NCBI GenBank assembly: GCA_009760855.2
Contig: WPIO01000007.1
Location: 10,062,501 to 10,126,500, forward strand
DNA length: 64,000 nt
Direction of reading: 5' to 3'
DNA from: Cristatella mucedo
Lineage: Eukaryota > Bryozoa > Phylactolaemata > Cristatellidae
The notes under the pieces: model-generated
Told to the model about the DNA's origin: nothing
What the model saw: only the letters and a program-made list of their open reading frames with translations
The model's database searches: none
Part shown: in pieces, positions 33,613-43,819 of the stretch
Numbering within the stretch: position 1 is the stretch's first letter
Layout: the number at the start of each line of letters is the position of its first letter
Program-made: the position numbers and the translations under genes

Positions 33613-36184
33613 TGTATATATACACACAGTATTTGGTTAGAATGCAATCCTTGCTGCATTAATCCTACTTTCCTTTGAGAGAGAAACTATGTCTTTAAGG
33701 TCTCACATTCCACTGTCAATAGCATGTGGTTCTGTACGAAAAGGCTTGATATACTATGAAAGCAAACTACAAATAATGGGAATTAGCCAGAATTTAAGAA
33801 ACGGGGGCGAAATGAAAGCGATATGGGGCTGCACGTACCATCTGGATTAGCTTATTGGGACTGGTGTGTGGAGGCAATTTTCCATAGGTCTCGGCCACTA
33901 TAATAATGCTAACGGATAGGAATTTTGTATACTTCAAATGACAAAGCCTTTTGTTCTGTAGAGGGGCGACATCATAGTACATTTCTTTTGCCAGCAAGGG
34001 TGGCTTGTTGCGTATTGGCAGCTATGCTTACAATTACAAAATCACAATAACTGGTTCACTACCACTGTCTCCAAACATACTGCCGCCGAGAAAGGCGTCC
34101 CAGCTTATGGTTATCAGGCTGATTTAAGGTTGCATTTAACAGAAGCAATATCAGTTACCAGCTTTCAAAATATTATATGCAGAATACCTTTATTCCAGCA
34201 TTCTATTGCACTTGGTTTAATTTGTTGGCATTCTTCTTTTTATTATTTTGTTAATAAATGCCAGGGTAAGTATGGAGACACAATGACGCGCTGCAAAATC
34301 ATGTCGATAAGGTTCGTCGTCCACCATCGTTGCTCGGTCAGTTTAACCAGCTACAAGTAACGAAATTAGTTAGCTTTGATCACCTCTTTCTTTTCTCTCA
34401 TAAGCAGGATCGCCACACTCTTGTCGGTAATGGAGATCGAGTTATCCACTACAATAGCCTGCTAGAGGCGGCACTTTCCCTTTCAAAAACTCGAAATCGG
34501 TGCACGTGCAGGCATGCAGTCACGCGTGTACGGCCTGCACTTACAATCAATCAGCTGCACGGTATCCGAACCTTCATTTATAATCATCAAATACAATTCT
34601 TTGTCTGCCCATTCCGTCGCATGTCATCCAGATCCCTGATCTCAGCCATACCACGTAAATCTTGGGCTCGCTGGGCGTTCGCGTAGGGCTGAAAGTATGT
34701 CTGGTTGACAAGGGGTGCACTAAACTGAACAGTACCTCCGTCCGTGTTTTGCTTGCCAATCTTAAGCTTAGTCCGCTGAGCGATTGAGCGACCGGTGTCG
34801 TTTGACGAAGTGAGCTAGTGCAAGCTAAATCCTTCTATCTCCACCCCTGGCGGCAGACGACGATCCCCAGCAACTACTTCGATACGCTTAGTGGCGTCAC
34901 GGATTTTCCACAGGCGATTTGCAAGCCGCTATCACGCCTATTGTTAGACTCTTGGAAACAGAAGATAGATTATATCAAAGCTCAGCAGTGCAGTCATTTG
35001 ACCAATGCAGCAGTGCTTGAAGAAACATGGATATGCTTTAATCTGACATTAAACAGTACTGATCTTTGCAAATGACATTCCTCAGAGGAACAGACACTTT
35101 TTTGAATGACGTCACCGTCAGGATGCTAACGCATGTAAAAGCAAGGCGAGGTTAAGTTATTTCCACGGATCTTGCGCAGCATTTTTATTTTCTTACACGA
35201 AGTGAGTGTTGCTTAGCGATTCTTATAAGTTATAATATGAAAGAGGGCATTTATATACAACATAGTGTCTTTTGGAACAGGTCGAGTGGAGACTCCAACC
35301 AACGTTGTAAACGTCCTACCGAGTCATCTCGCATTTTAAAACGTTGTCGTAGATTCTTTTGTCAATTATAACGAGCGAGGTAAATAATTTATGCTTTATT
35401 GGCACTGCCTGGCTTCTAGGCACCTCCACACACCTGCTTCTGAACAAGAATTAGGGGCACTCGTCTGGGATTAAGTGATTTCTTCTGGTTAGAGTTGACT
35501 AAGCTAGTTCAATTTCTTTCCACGAGTCGAAATATTTTCATAAACAGCAGCCTACGGTCTTGGATAGTTTTATTTTCCTCACCTATTTTCCACGCCATGA
35601 GCTGCAGTATGATCAGGCAGTATGGCTGTATTTCAATCATGTACAAAAGCTAGGTGGCGCCTGCAAGCCAGTCAGCTCTGAACATGCTCAGTGTCGCGAT
35701 TCAAAAAGAGAATTAAATTTTCAAAGCACTTTAGCAGCTATTAAGCCGCCTAGATGCTGAAGTGCTGACGAGTAAAGATTATTAAGTTATAGTGGTAGTG
35801 GTAAAGAGCGTACTGCTCATTTTGAATATATATATTACACCCGGTTTTCAGATTACAGTTATTTGTTTTTCACCATAGCAATTACGTTCTCCTGCTAGAA
35901 AATCCTTTCCTTCATGACCTGGTAAAAAGAGATAACTCAGTGCTTGTAGTACAGACATCTTCGGAGCTCCGAGCAGTCTGGACGTGACCTGTTGCTATTT
36001 TCTATTTAAAAGCGGTGACTTCGGAGAAAAGGTAACTAAGGTCAATGGCACGCCTATAAATTCTATTCCTACAGCCTACGAAGCTCAGTAGTTTTTATAT
36101 CAACATTCGAAGTCAGCTGACGCAATGATAATCTGCACATATTGCAAAAATTTGGTCCTGGATGCTGGCCAGCTCCCTCAAATT
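33613..36184. other. No gene or repeat recognised
   Basis: The longest frame is 118 codons on the plus strand (34330-34686). It contains no domain I can name and has no codon pattern that sets it apart. Nothing resembles the repeat families seen elsewhere. Confidence 0.4.
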
Positions 36185-36850
36185 AAATAATAGTAATAAT
36201 GTCAATGAAAAGACAGTTCTATAGCGCACTAAAAGAACTAAGTCTCGTACCGGGCGGTTTACATATGCTGGAAATAAAGCGTGTCAATCGCTTTGTGATA
36301 AAATGCAAAATTTCAAAACGTATTAACACATAAGAGACAGTTCACAGGGTCAAAACAATTCTGTTAGAAGCGTATAAGTGAGTTCTCCTTTTAAATGCCA
36401 AGTCAGAAAGAGCGGTGACGTCTGTGGGAAATGAGTTCCAGGCTTTATGAGCATTCGAACTAAAGGTACGGTCTACAAATGATTTGAGGTTTCTAGAATT
36501 ACAGCTAAACGTCTTATGTCTGGAGAGTGAGTGACATGATGACTGGCATGATCAGAAAGTACGGCAGTTCAGATAGATGGGCCGGAACAAAATAATAAAG
36601 GGACCTGTATGCGTGTCACGGATCTTTGAAATGGATACAGTCGATTCTGCGTCTAAGAATATCGGATATAGGAATACTCCGCTTATAAGAATAGCAGTTC
36701 GGCATCTTAGGTTTACTCTAGCTTGAGCTTCAATCCACACATGGACATATTCCGCCAATAAGAATGCTCATTTACTGGTACGTGCGTATTCATATAAGCG
36801 GAGTCAACTGTACGCTGCATGATAGGGGCTGCTGAGCATTTAATCGTGCT
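36185..36850 (-). mobile_element. LINE A relic interrupted by a MITE
   Basis: The minus-strand tail begins at 36185 (AATAAT, then 'actaaaagaactaagtctcg'). The 'gaaatgagttccaggcttta' and 'acaaatgatttgaggtttct' blocks follow. At 36636 the family block 'cttgaagtcgata|cgttgct' is interrupted by the MITE and resumes at 36811 as 'tacgctgcatgat'. Confidence 0.75.
36638..36810. mobile_element. 173-bp TA-flanked MITE inside LINE A
   Basis: Imperfect terminal inverted repeats: the left end starts CAGTCGATTCTGCG and the reverse complement of the right end starts CAGTTGACTCCGCT, with similarity over about 26 bp. TA lies directly outside both ends (36636-36637 and 36811-36812). Removing the element restores the LINE A reading across the junction. 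Fits a Tc1/mariner-type non-autonomous element. Confidence 0.75.
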
Positions 36851-37186
36851 ACAGCTAATAGGGAACTCGGCAGTAGTAGATTAAGAATCGAGGATTTGGC
36901 GGCTTACAGAAGAAATACAGTAATGAGATTGTCGCTCGCTGCTGGATTAGGAGCGACTAACCGCAGCGGCGAAGGGCTTCTCGAGTTCGAACTAGGCCAG
37001 CCGTGGTCCTCTCCCCAGTCTAGAACTCTCATAATCCTTTTCATAGGTAGCTGACTACAGCTGTAATTAACTCCCGACTTTTTGCCTGAAATGAGAGCGT
37101 GTGTAAGTTCGGTCTTCAACAATTAACAAAAATCAGCTGCGAATTTTCTTTGCTAAGTGAGCTTCGCTGACTTCCTGGTCGATAAA

Positions 37187-37327
37187 ATATATAATTCATT
37201 TGTATAGCGCCCCAAGAGAACTAAATCTCTATTCAGGCGCTTCACATATGCCTCAGGGCTCGAGCCCACGACCTCAGCCAGATCTTAGTCGGGGCGAGCA
37301 CCTTAACCGCTGGACCAACCCAGCTCG
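37187..37327 (-). mobile_element. SINE1 copy
   Basis: Near-complete on the minus strand: head 'ggtccagcggttaaggtgct', B-box block 'gtgggctcgagccctgagg', and tail to 'caaatgaattatat'. Confidence 0.9.
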
Positions 37328-38250
37328 GCGGCCGAACACAAGCCAAGTTCTCGAACTGTCCTAAAGCGACAGCCAAAGCTGAACTCCTTCACACCTAAAA
37401 AAAAATTCTCAAGCCATATCAGCGCCTGGTGCCACTACGCCGTCTCGAGCAGCGAATTCGCCGTTTCTTTCAATCATGCTAGGACCCATCGGCGGCAATG
37501 CTTAAGCTTTACGGCTCTTATTCTGCAGGGGGAGCGTTCTGCCCCCTCCTCACGGAATTCTAAATATTTCGGCACTTTGCTTTCATCTGTCATTCACTGA
37601 TTTTTCGTTGCTAATCATTTCTTTAACTATTCTCCGACCAAGTTATGCTTCGCAAATTTTTAAATACTGTGAGGGATTAAGTTTAACCGAAATCGCAGGG
37701 AAAGCTTATTAGGCTTTAAAAGCGCTGTACAAATATCTCCAGCATAAAACTATGTAGTCCTATAGCTGTTTTGGATTTTAGTGAGAGTCATATTGAAACG
37801 GAGAGCTTTCAGAATCGGGCTCTTCTGAATTATGCTTCTGCCCACTGTCTATGTCCTGCTCGATTATTATGAGTATAGGGAGCCGCGGTGTCACAATCGC
37901 AGGCTTCCACAATTGCGAGTCCTTCATACAAGACTAAGAATCAGTCAGTCAGTCAGATAACGACGCAGAGCCTCTCTGGATGCTCTGCGTGCAAGCGTGC
38001 AGGCTTGGCTTGATTGGTAAGTTTTTCCTAACGCACAGTGTGTGATGAGGTGCCTGCCGCTACGTTGCTGTTTGCGCATCGGCGCATGGCGGATACTATT
38101 TTTCAACGATTCGTGTTTCACTAGCCGAATAGTTGCACGCCCTATAGTGACAATGGCCTCGTCACTTGCACCTCGGTCCCATCGCTTTAGCATCTTTTTT
38201 CGTTCCGTAACTCTCACCTTGCACGCCTTCGTCTAAGCAAGTGCATGAAT
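37328..38250. other. No gene recognised
   Basis: Overlapping 60-90-codon frames on both strands near 37.9-38.2 kb have no recognisable domain. Confidence 0.4.
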
Positions 38251-38254
38251 TCAC

Positions 38255-38830
38255 TCAGCGACGACGTGAGCTCGTCGGATAAGGCTCGTCTGTCGCGACG
38301 TCAGTTGTCTCCGATCTGCACTGGCTCCTGTCAAGCATATCGATTACTTAAACAGCTTTTTCACTCCCAAACAGGTCCCTCCCATCTCTTACTCGAGGTT
38401 GTATTCGATCCTCAGGCTTCTCTTCCCACCACATGTTACTATGACACTGGTCGTGGGGCAGTGCCGCTAGCCAAACTCGATTCCTTTGGAGACACTACCT
38501 TCATCCCCTATGCACTTTAATAAAGAGGCGGAACTCCCTACTGACTGACATCACGTCATCCCCCGACGTCTTAAAGAAATTAAGAGTGAGGCTAAAAAAA
38601 GACCCTGCTCCTCACGGTATACGGTTCGTAAGTGAGACTCATCCTGTACGTATTCATGTGCGCAAAAATTTTGCCTCGGTGCTAGCCATTTGCAGCTGGG
38701 TCAAGATACTGAGTGTCAAATGCCTCCTTTCTTTACTCGCCCCTTCTAACCATCCCACCTTCTGATCATCGGCACGTATGCTCTCATGAAATGTACACTC
38801 TCTGTGCAAGCTAGTGCAACGGGCTTACTT
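38255..38830 (+). mobile_element. Old LINE A relic
   Basis: Keeps 'gctcgtctgtcgcgacgtca', 'ctgcactggctcctgtcaag', 'gacctc..ctttggagacactac' and 'actgacatcacgtcatcccc', in the order of intact plus-strand copies. The tail is not clearly preserved. Confidence 0.6.
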
Positions 38831-38964
38831 TACTTATAGATATTCCTGATAAATATACGATTCGGAGCCTACTAAGAAGCGCGATTTTTCATCTGATCGT
38901 CCACCTACATTTTCGGACAGCAGATTCCCCACCTGCATGTATTTCTTTACACGTCACTGCGAAG

Positions 38965-39535
38965 CCATGTATGTCTGTAACTCCACAAAGTCATAACGAC
39001 TATGTCGGTGTTACGCAGGAGAGTTTTGTATAGCGCACTCACAGCCTAAGCGGCTTTCGGTACGCATTCGGTAGCCATCAGACTTCGTCTCACGCAACAA
39101 AGAGAAAGTGGGAAGCATAGCAGAGTCAAGAGAGCAGTTGAGGTAGTGAGTAGCATAGAAGTAGCAGCTCAGGACCGCTGAAAAAGATGTGCCATATTTG
39201 GCAGTTGGAGAGTAGATGTCGTTGCGTAAGAATTGTGGAAGCGAGTTCCACAGCCTAGGACCTGCAGAGCTAAAGCTTCTGTCACCAACTGTCTTTAAGC
39301 GGAGGAATGGGACAGCTAATTTATTGTCCACACAGGACCTCAGGGCACGAACAGGCTGAAACTGATGTAGCAGTTCAGCTAGGTACGAAGGAGCCAAGCC
39401 GTGGCGGGCCTTGTGGGTCAGCGTAAGAACCTTGCTCTGTATCCTTTGCTCAACCGGCAACCATCCTAGCTCTTTCAGCAAAGGTGACACGTGCTCAAAC
39501 CACTGGGACTTGAAGACCAGCCTTGCAGCCATATT
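38965..39535 (-). mobile_element. LINE family B copy, 3' part with open frame
   Basis: The minus-strand frame at 39011-39532 (173 codons) covers 'MAARLVFKSQWFEHVSPLL', 'LGWLPVEQRIQSKVLTLTH', 'FQPVRALRSCVDNKLAVPFL' and the C-terminus. It is nearly identical to the 23-24 kb copies and has Gln where the 24.13 kb copy has a stop. The 5' truncation is at 39535. Confidence 0.92.
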
Positions 39536-39540
39536 CGAAC

Positions 39541-39690
39541 ACTAAGTGGGTGTTACGCAAAAGAGCTTTCTATATAGTGTACTCAGAGCTTAATATTGTT
39601 TTCGGTGTGCATAGGGTAGCCAACGGCCTCGGTCTAGCAAAACACGTAAAGGTATGAAGCATAGCTGAGTATGGTGGTCAGTCAAGGCTT
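39541..39690 (-). mobile_element. Older LINE B 3' end fragment
   Basis: A second, more diverged run of the LINE B 3' UTR on the minus strand ('aagtgggtgttacgcaaaag', 'gtagccaacggcctcgg'). It abuts the truncation point of the copy to its left. Confidence 0.7.
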
Positions 39691-40545
39691 TGCTCTTCTA
39701 ATAGGTGATGCTGCCGTGCGACCATCACCACGTACTCGAAATTTAGGTGTCGTTTTTGACAGCTGCCTCAATTTTTAAAGCTTCATTCAGAAGACTGCTT
39801 CTACGGCTAGCCATCATGTCCGATCCCTATCTAAGATTAGGAGCAGTCTTCCGCAGTGGCTTGCAAAAAATTTGACTAGCTCTTTAGTTCTGTCTCGGCT
39901 TGATTATTGTAATTCCCTTTTGGCTGGGCTACCAAAGAAAGCAACTAGGCCACTGCAAATGGCTATGAATATGGCTGCAAGGCTAAACATCAAGTCCCAG
40001 AGGTTCGACCACGTGTCTCCTTTGCTGAAAGAGCGAGGATGGATGCCGGTTGATCAAAGAATACAGAGCAAAGTTCTTACGCCGACCCACTAGGCCCGCC
40101 ACGGCTTGGCTCCTTCGTACCTAGCTGAACTGCTGCATCAGTTTCAGCCTCTTCGCGCCCTCAGATCCTGTATGAACAATAAATTAGCTATTCCATTTCT
40201 CTGCTTAAAGACCGTTGGCGACAAAAGCTTTAGCTCAGCAGGTCCTAGGCTGTGGAACTCACTTCCACAATTCTTACGCAACGACAACTATTCTCCAACT
40301 GCCGACTATGGCTCATCCTTTTCAGCGGTCCTGAGCTGCTACTTCTATGCTACTCACTACCTCAACTGCTCTCCTGACTCTGCTATGGTTTCCACATTCT
40401 CTTTGTTGTGTGAGATGAAGTCTGTTGGCTACCAAATGCGTACCGAAAGCCGCTTAGGCTGTGAGTGTGTCTTAAAAAGCTTGGCACCCTTGTTAGTTAA
40501 TATGGCTTTGTGGAGTTACAGACGTAGATACATTACATTAAGGCA
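39690..40545 (+). mobile_element. LINE family B copy, opposite orientation
   Basis: Plus-strand copy. It begins near 'ataggtgatgctgccgtgcg', and frames 39872-40093 and 40106-40552 carry 'SRLDYCNSLLAGLPKKATRPL', then 'YLAELLHQFQPLRALRSC' and 'FSSAGPRLWNSLPQFLRND'. It ends in 'agatacattacatta' at about 40545. An in-frame stop (cccactaggcc) separates the two frames. Confidence 0.9.
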
Positions 40546-40577
40546 TTTGTAAGTATCAGCAGCCTAGGATATCCTAA

Positions 40578-40690
40578 AAGGAAGTGCCCGAGTCAGCAGC
40601 AGGAGAGTAAATGTCGCTACCTAAGAATTTTGGAAGTTAACTCCGTAGTGTACGACATGCAGAGCGGAAGCTTCTGTATCGACTATTTTT
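40578..40690 (-). mobile_element. LINE B fragment
   Basis: Short minus-strand piece: 'gtcagcagcaggagagtaaatgtcg' and 'agcggaagcttctgt' match the LINE B C-terminal coding region. Confidence 0.6.
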
Positions 40691-40849
40691 AGAAAAAAAT
40701 CTGTCAATGTTTTTTCTGTAGCCTTACTGTACGCATATTAACGAAGGAGTGAAAACATGTATAATTATAGCAGGCACGAGTATATAAGAAGAACTGTTCG
40801 CAAGGACGAAGCAGCGTATGGTTTCGTATAGTCACAAGCGAAGCAAATG

Positions 40850-41225
40850 AACCAGAGTTAGAATAGCGGATGTTGCAAGGCTAAGCTCGAGCGTTAAATA
40901 TTTCAGAGAAGTAAGCACATTATCAATGCAGAAACCAAGGAGTAAGCCCCAAGGAACTTGAAGTCGCCGAGCTGCTTAGTTGGGTGCCAGTTCCGGTTGG
41001 AGAGAAGCGGCCCAAATCGGGTCGTTGCAACGTTCGCGGGCACGCAAGCCTAGCTTAAGAGTCTTGAACCTGCTGCAAATACCTGATTGTACAGGCCGGA
41101 AAGCCTGAGAAAAGTGAGTTACAGAAGTTCAGACAAGATGTCGAAATGTATGGCCTAGCTGGGTTCTAGTACCCTTGTCTAACCAGGTCCAAAATTTTGC
41201 AATGTTAATTAGCTTAAGGTAATAG
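40850..41225 (-). mobile_element. Old LINE A fragment
   Basis: Minus-strand blocks 'ttgaagtcgccgagctgctta', 'cacgcaagcctagcttaaga', 'acctgattgtacaggccgga' and 'caatgttaattagct' in family order. Confidence 0.7.
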
Positions 41226-41474
41226 ATAATAACTTGACTCTTCACTGCATGTTGAACTTCTGGCAGTTGACGCATGCTCCTAAGAGGCTTAGGACGCTAG
41301 ACGTCATCTGTCGCACCGAAATACTGTCTAACTAACTTTAAGGCAGTTAAAATGCACAACTGCTGAGACAATGTCAGTAACGAACTTCACAAGTCGCCCT
41401 TTCAATCGCTCTTGCAAATGCGAAAGAAAATCAGCTCCTTCATTTGTTGTGCATGCTAATTGCGTCCTGGCTTG

Positions 41475-41552
41475 AGATAATAATAATAATAATACACTTG
41501 ATATAGCACCCTCAGAGAACTCAATCTCTTTCTAGGTACTTCACAGATCGTT
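41475..41552 (-). mobile_element. LINE A 3' tail fragment with (AAT)n
   Basis: AAT repeats, then 'cacttgatatagcaccctca' and 'gagaactcaatctctttcta'. Confidence 0.85.
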
Positions 41553-42834
41553 TCAGGAATCTACTGAAATAGAAATGATGCTAACGGCGCTTGCCTGTCG
41601 AAAGCTAAGAAAAGTGCTGCCGACTTGGATGGCTGAGATATTTGGAGAAAGATGCTGTGAAGCCCGGCTGAGAACTGGAGTGAGTTTGCAGAAGACAAAA
41701 TAACACATTATTAGAAAATATTAGTCGTTTGACCACCGACGTCTCGATCGCCGCTTGATCACATCGAGTAGGATGGAGCGTGTATCTCGAGGGCTGCTCC
41801 TGCGCGCCTTCGGCGTGCGTGCTCATCTCGGTATTCTGTCGAGCGGGTAATAACAATCTCTCGGAGTAGTCTAATGCTTTTGAATCGCTTATAGCATATT
41901 TATCGGCAATACGAGATTGATCCTCATCTCTACAGGTGTTAGAGATACCTCATGAAATATCACACGATGGTTTACTCACTTGTTCACACTGAACCAAAGA
42001 CAAGATTTGTGCTGCTGACTTTTATTATCACACTTTCCTTACGCCAGTGTACGCGATTAGCAGGCGGCGGCTTGGTATGAACGCGTTCGTGTTTATAGAG
42101 GAGCCGCATTGACCTCTTAAGGAACACAAATAAATGGCCACCTGCTCGATGATGGTTTCAGTGCAATAGTGACAAAGCGATAGGGAATCTCGGCAAAAGA
42201 TTGCACGGCGTCCGAAACGAAATAGCGACACCGTCATCTGGGCGTCGTCCAGCTGAGGCTAAAGGCGGCGATGATAAGGGTGAAGGGTTCGAAAAATGAA
42301 TATCGTGTGCTTTGACGTAGCCGGCAGCAGCGTAAGTATCGGTTTGAACCAGCTATCTTCCACACAACGTCTGCCCTAAAAGCGCCAATATATCGACAGC
42401 TGCAACCGGTGCTCGAAGATACATCTCTGAACGACTTGCTTGGATAAACAAGCGATGCAGCGGTTTTGAAGGTGCCGCTGGTGACATGAGCTCCAAAGCG
42501 AACTCGAAACAGACAGACGTCCCTCGTCTCCTGCGGCGAAGGTCCCGTATGGTAAAGGTCGCCCGGCTGCTTCCACGTGCCCTACGCTTGCTAATTATTT
42601 TAATAGACTAACCGTACTAGCGCTCTAATGGTAAAATTCAAGCGGTTTTGGCAATGCTGCAACATTTAGGAAGTGGACCTGTGTGCTCAGCGTGTCTGTA
42701 GCATGTGGCGTTTATTTGGGGTAGTAACCCCCTTTAGAATAGAAAAAGAGATGCAGTGGAGCGAATGAGGCATCGAGAAAGAAATTCCCTGGGTGGGTAA
42801 TTTAATAGACGGTGACTCACTGCAACATTATAAT
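41553..42834. other. No gene recognised
   Basis: Frames of 66-83 codons on the minus strand without domains. No repeat family seen. Confidence 0.4.
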
Positions 42835-43400
42835 AGTAACAATGATAATACATTTCTATAGTGCCCACAGAGAACTTAATCTCTTTCTAGGCCCTTTACA
42901 TTAGCTTTAAAGCAAACGTGATCAAATGGTTAGCGGTAGCATGCTCAATAAATAACAAGCATAACGTTGTTAAAAATAATATGCATAGGGTCAGCATGCA
43001 AATATGGTTAGTGGCAGCATGCACAGTGTCAGTATCCGTAAGCACAAAAAGAAAAATTACAAGGACCCACTTAATTCTGTGATAAATACATGCATTTTCA
43101 GTCTCTTTTTAAATGTGGCCAAGTCAGGGGATGTGACGCAAGACGGAAGTCGGAGTTCGAGGCTTTGGGATCACACTAACTGAAGGCAAGGTCTCCAAAG
43201 GATTTGAGGTTTCTTACGAGTTATAGGTAAAAGACTAGATTCTGAAAAGCGGGCGGTAGGATGCTTAGCCTGGTTGTAGATCTGATAGGTAGGCTGGAGC
43301 AAAAGAATGAAGGGACCTAAGAGTGAGTGACAATATGTTGAAGTCGATGCATTGCTTTACTGGGAGCCAGTACAAGTCGGCGAGAAGTGGAGTGATGTGT
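42835..43400 (-). mobile_element. LINE A 3' fragment
   Basis: Minus-strand tail and 3' UTR ('gagaacttaatctctttcta', 'ggtcagcatgcaaatatggt') followed by the C-terminal coding blocks, frameshifted. It ends about 125 bp downstream of the stop codon of the CUB/PAN gene. I find no AATAAA between the stop and this LINE. Confidence 0.85.
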
Positions 43401-43526
43401 ATCTAATAATACCTAATTCTGAATACTGAGCAACCGATTTTGGTAAGCTTCATTCATTATTTAGCACCCGTTGATGTCCAGCTATGCAGGAAGTTCCGCG
43501 GACGCTGACCGCTGTGTTTTACAGTG

Positions 43527-43819
43527 CTACTCTAACGTGCACGTCATCAAGCCTTGCTTACCCGAAGGATAACCGAAGCCTTGCCAACCAGAGCCTGGCC
43601 ACGGCGGTGACATAGCGGAGAATAGATTGCACCGTTGCTGATCTTCAGAATATTCGAAGCTGTTGCAGGCCTTATTTTGAAAGCAGGAAATGGCGCACTT
43701 AGTGTCGGTAGAGGGTGCTGATGAAGTCATTGGGGCCAATTGCCCAGTCGCCGGGCCAGCTGCGAAGCTGGAGCTATCCAGAGGGTTAAAGGTCACAGCC
43801 GACACGCATGCAGATGCAC
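43527..43819 (-). CDS. Terminal exon: PAN/apple-like domain and stop
   Basis: Residues 351-447. The acceptor is ..ttttttaag|GT and the exon ends at a TAG stop. It has six cysteines, at about 355, 392, 396, 402, 414 and 444, in the spacing CxxxC-x5-C-x11-C typical of PAN/apple folds ('CAISCFQNKACNSFEYSED' then 'CNLF'). A Ser/Thr/Pro/Ala-rich linker separates Cys355 from Cys392. A Gly/Pro/Trp-rich segment precedes the last cysteine. PAN domains mediate protein or carbohydrate binding in extracellular proteins. Exon phase 1 at the start matches the CUB3 donor. Assignment to PAN rests on cysteine pattern and length, not on an alignment. Confidence 0.75.
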
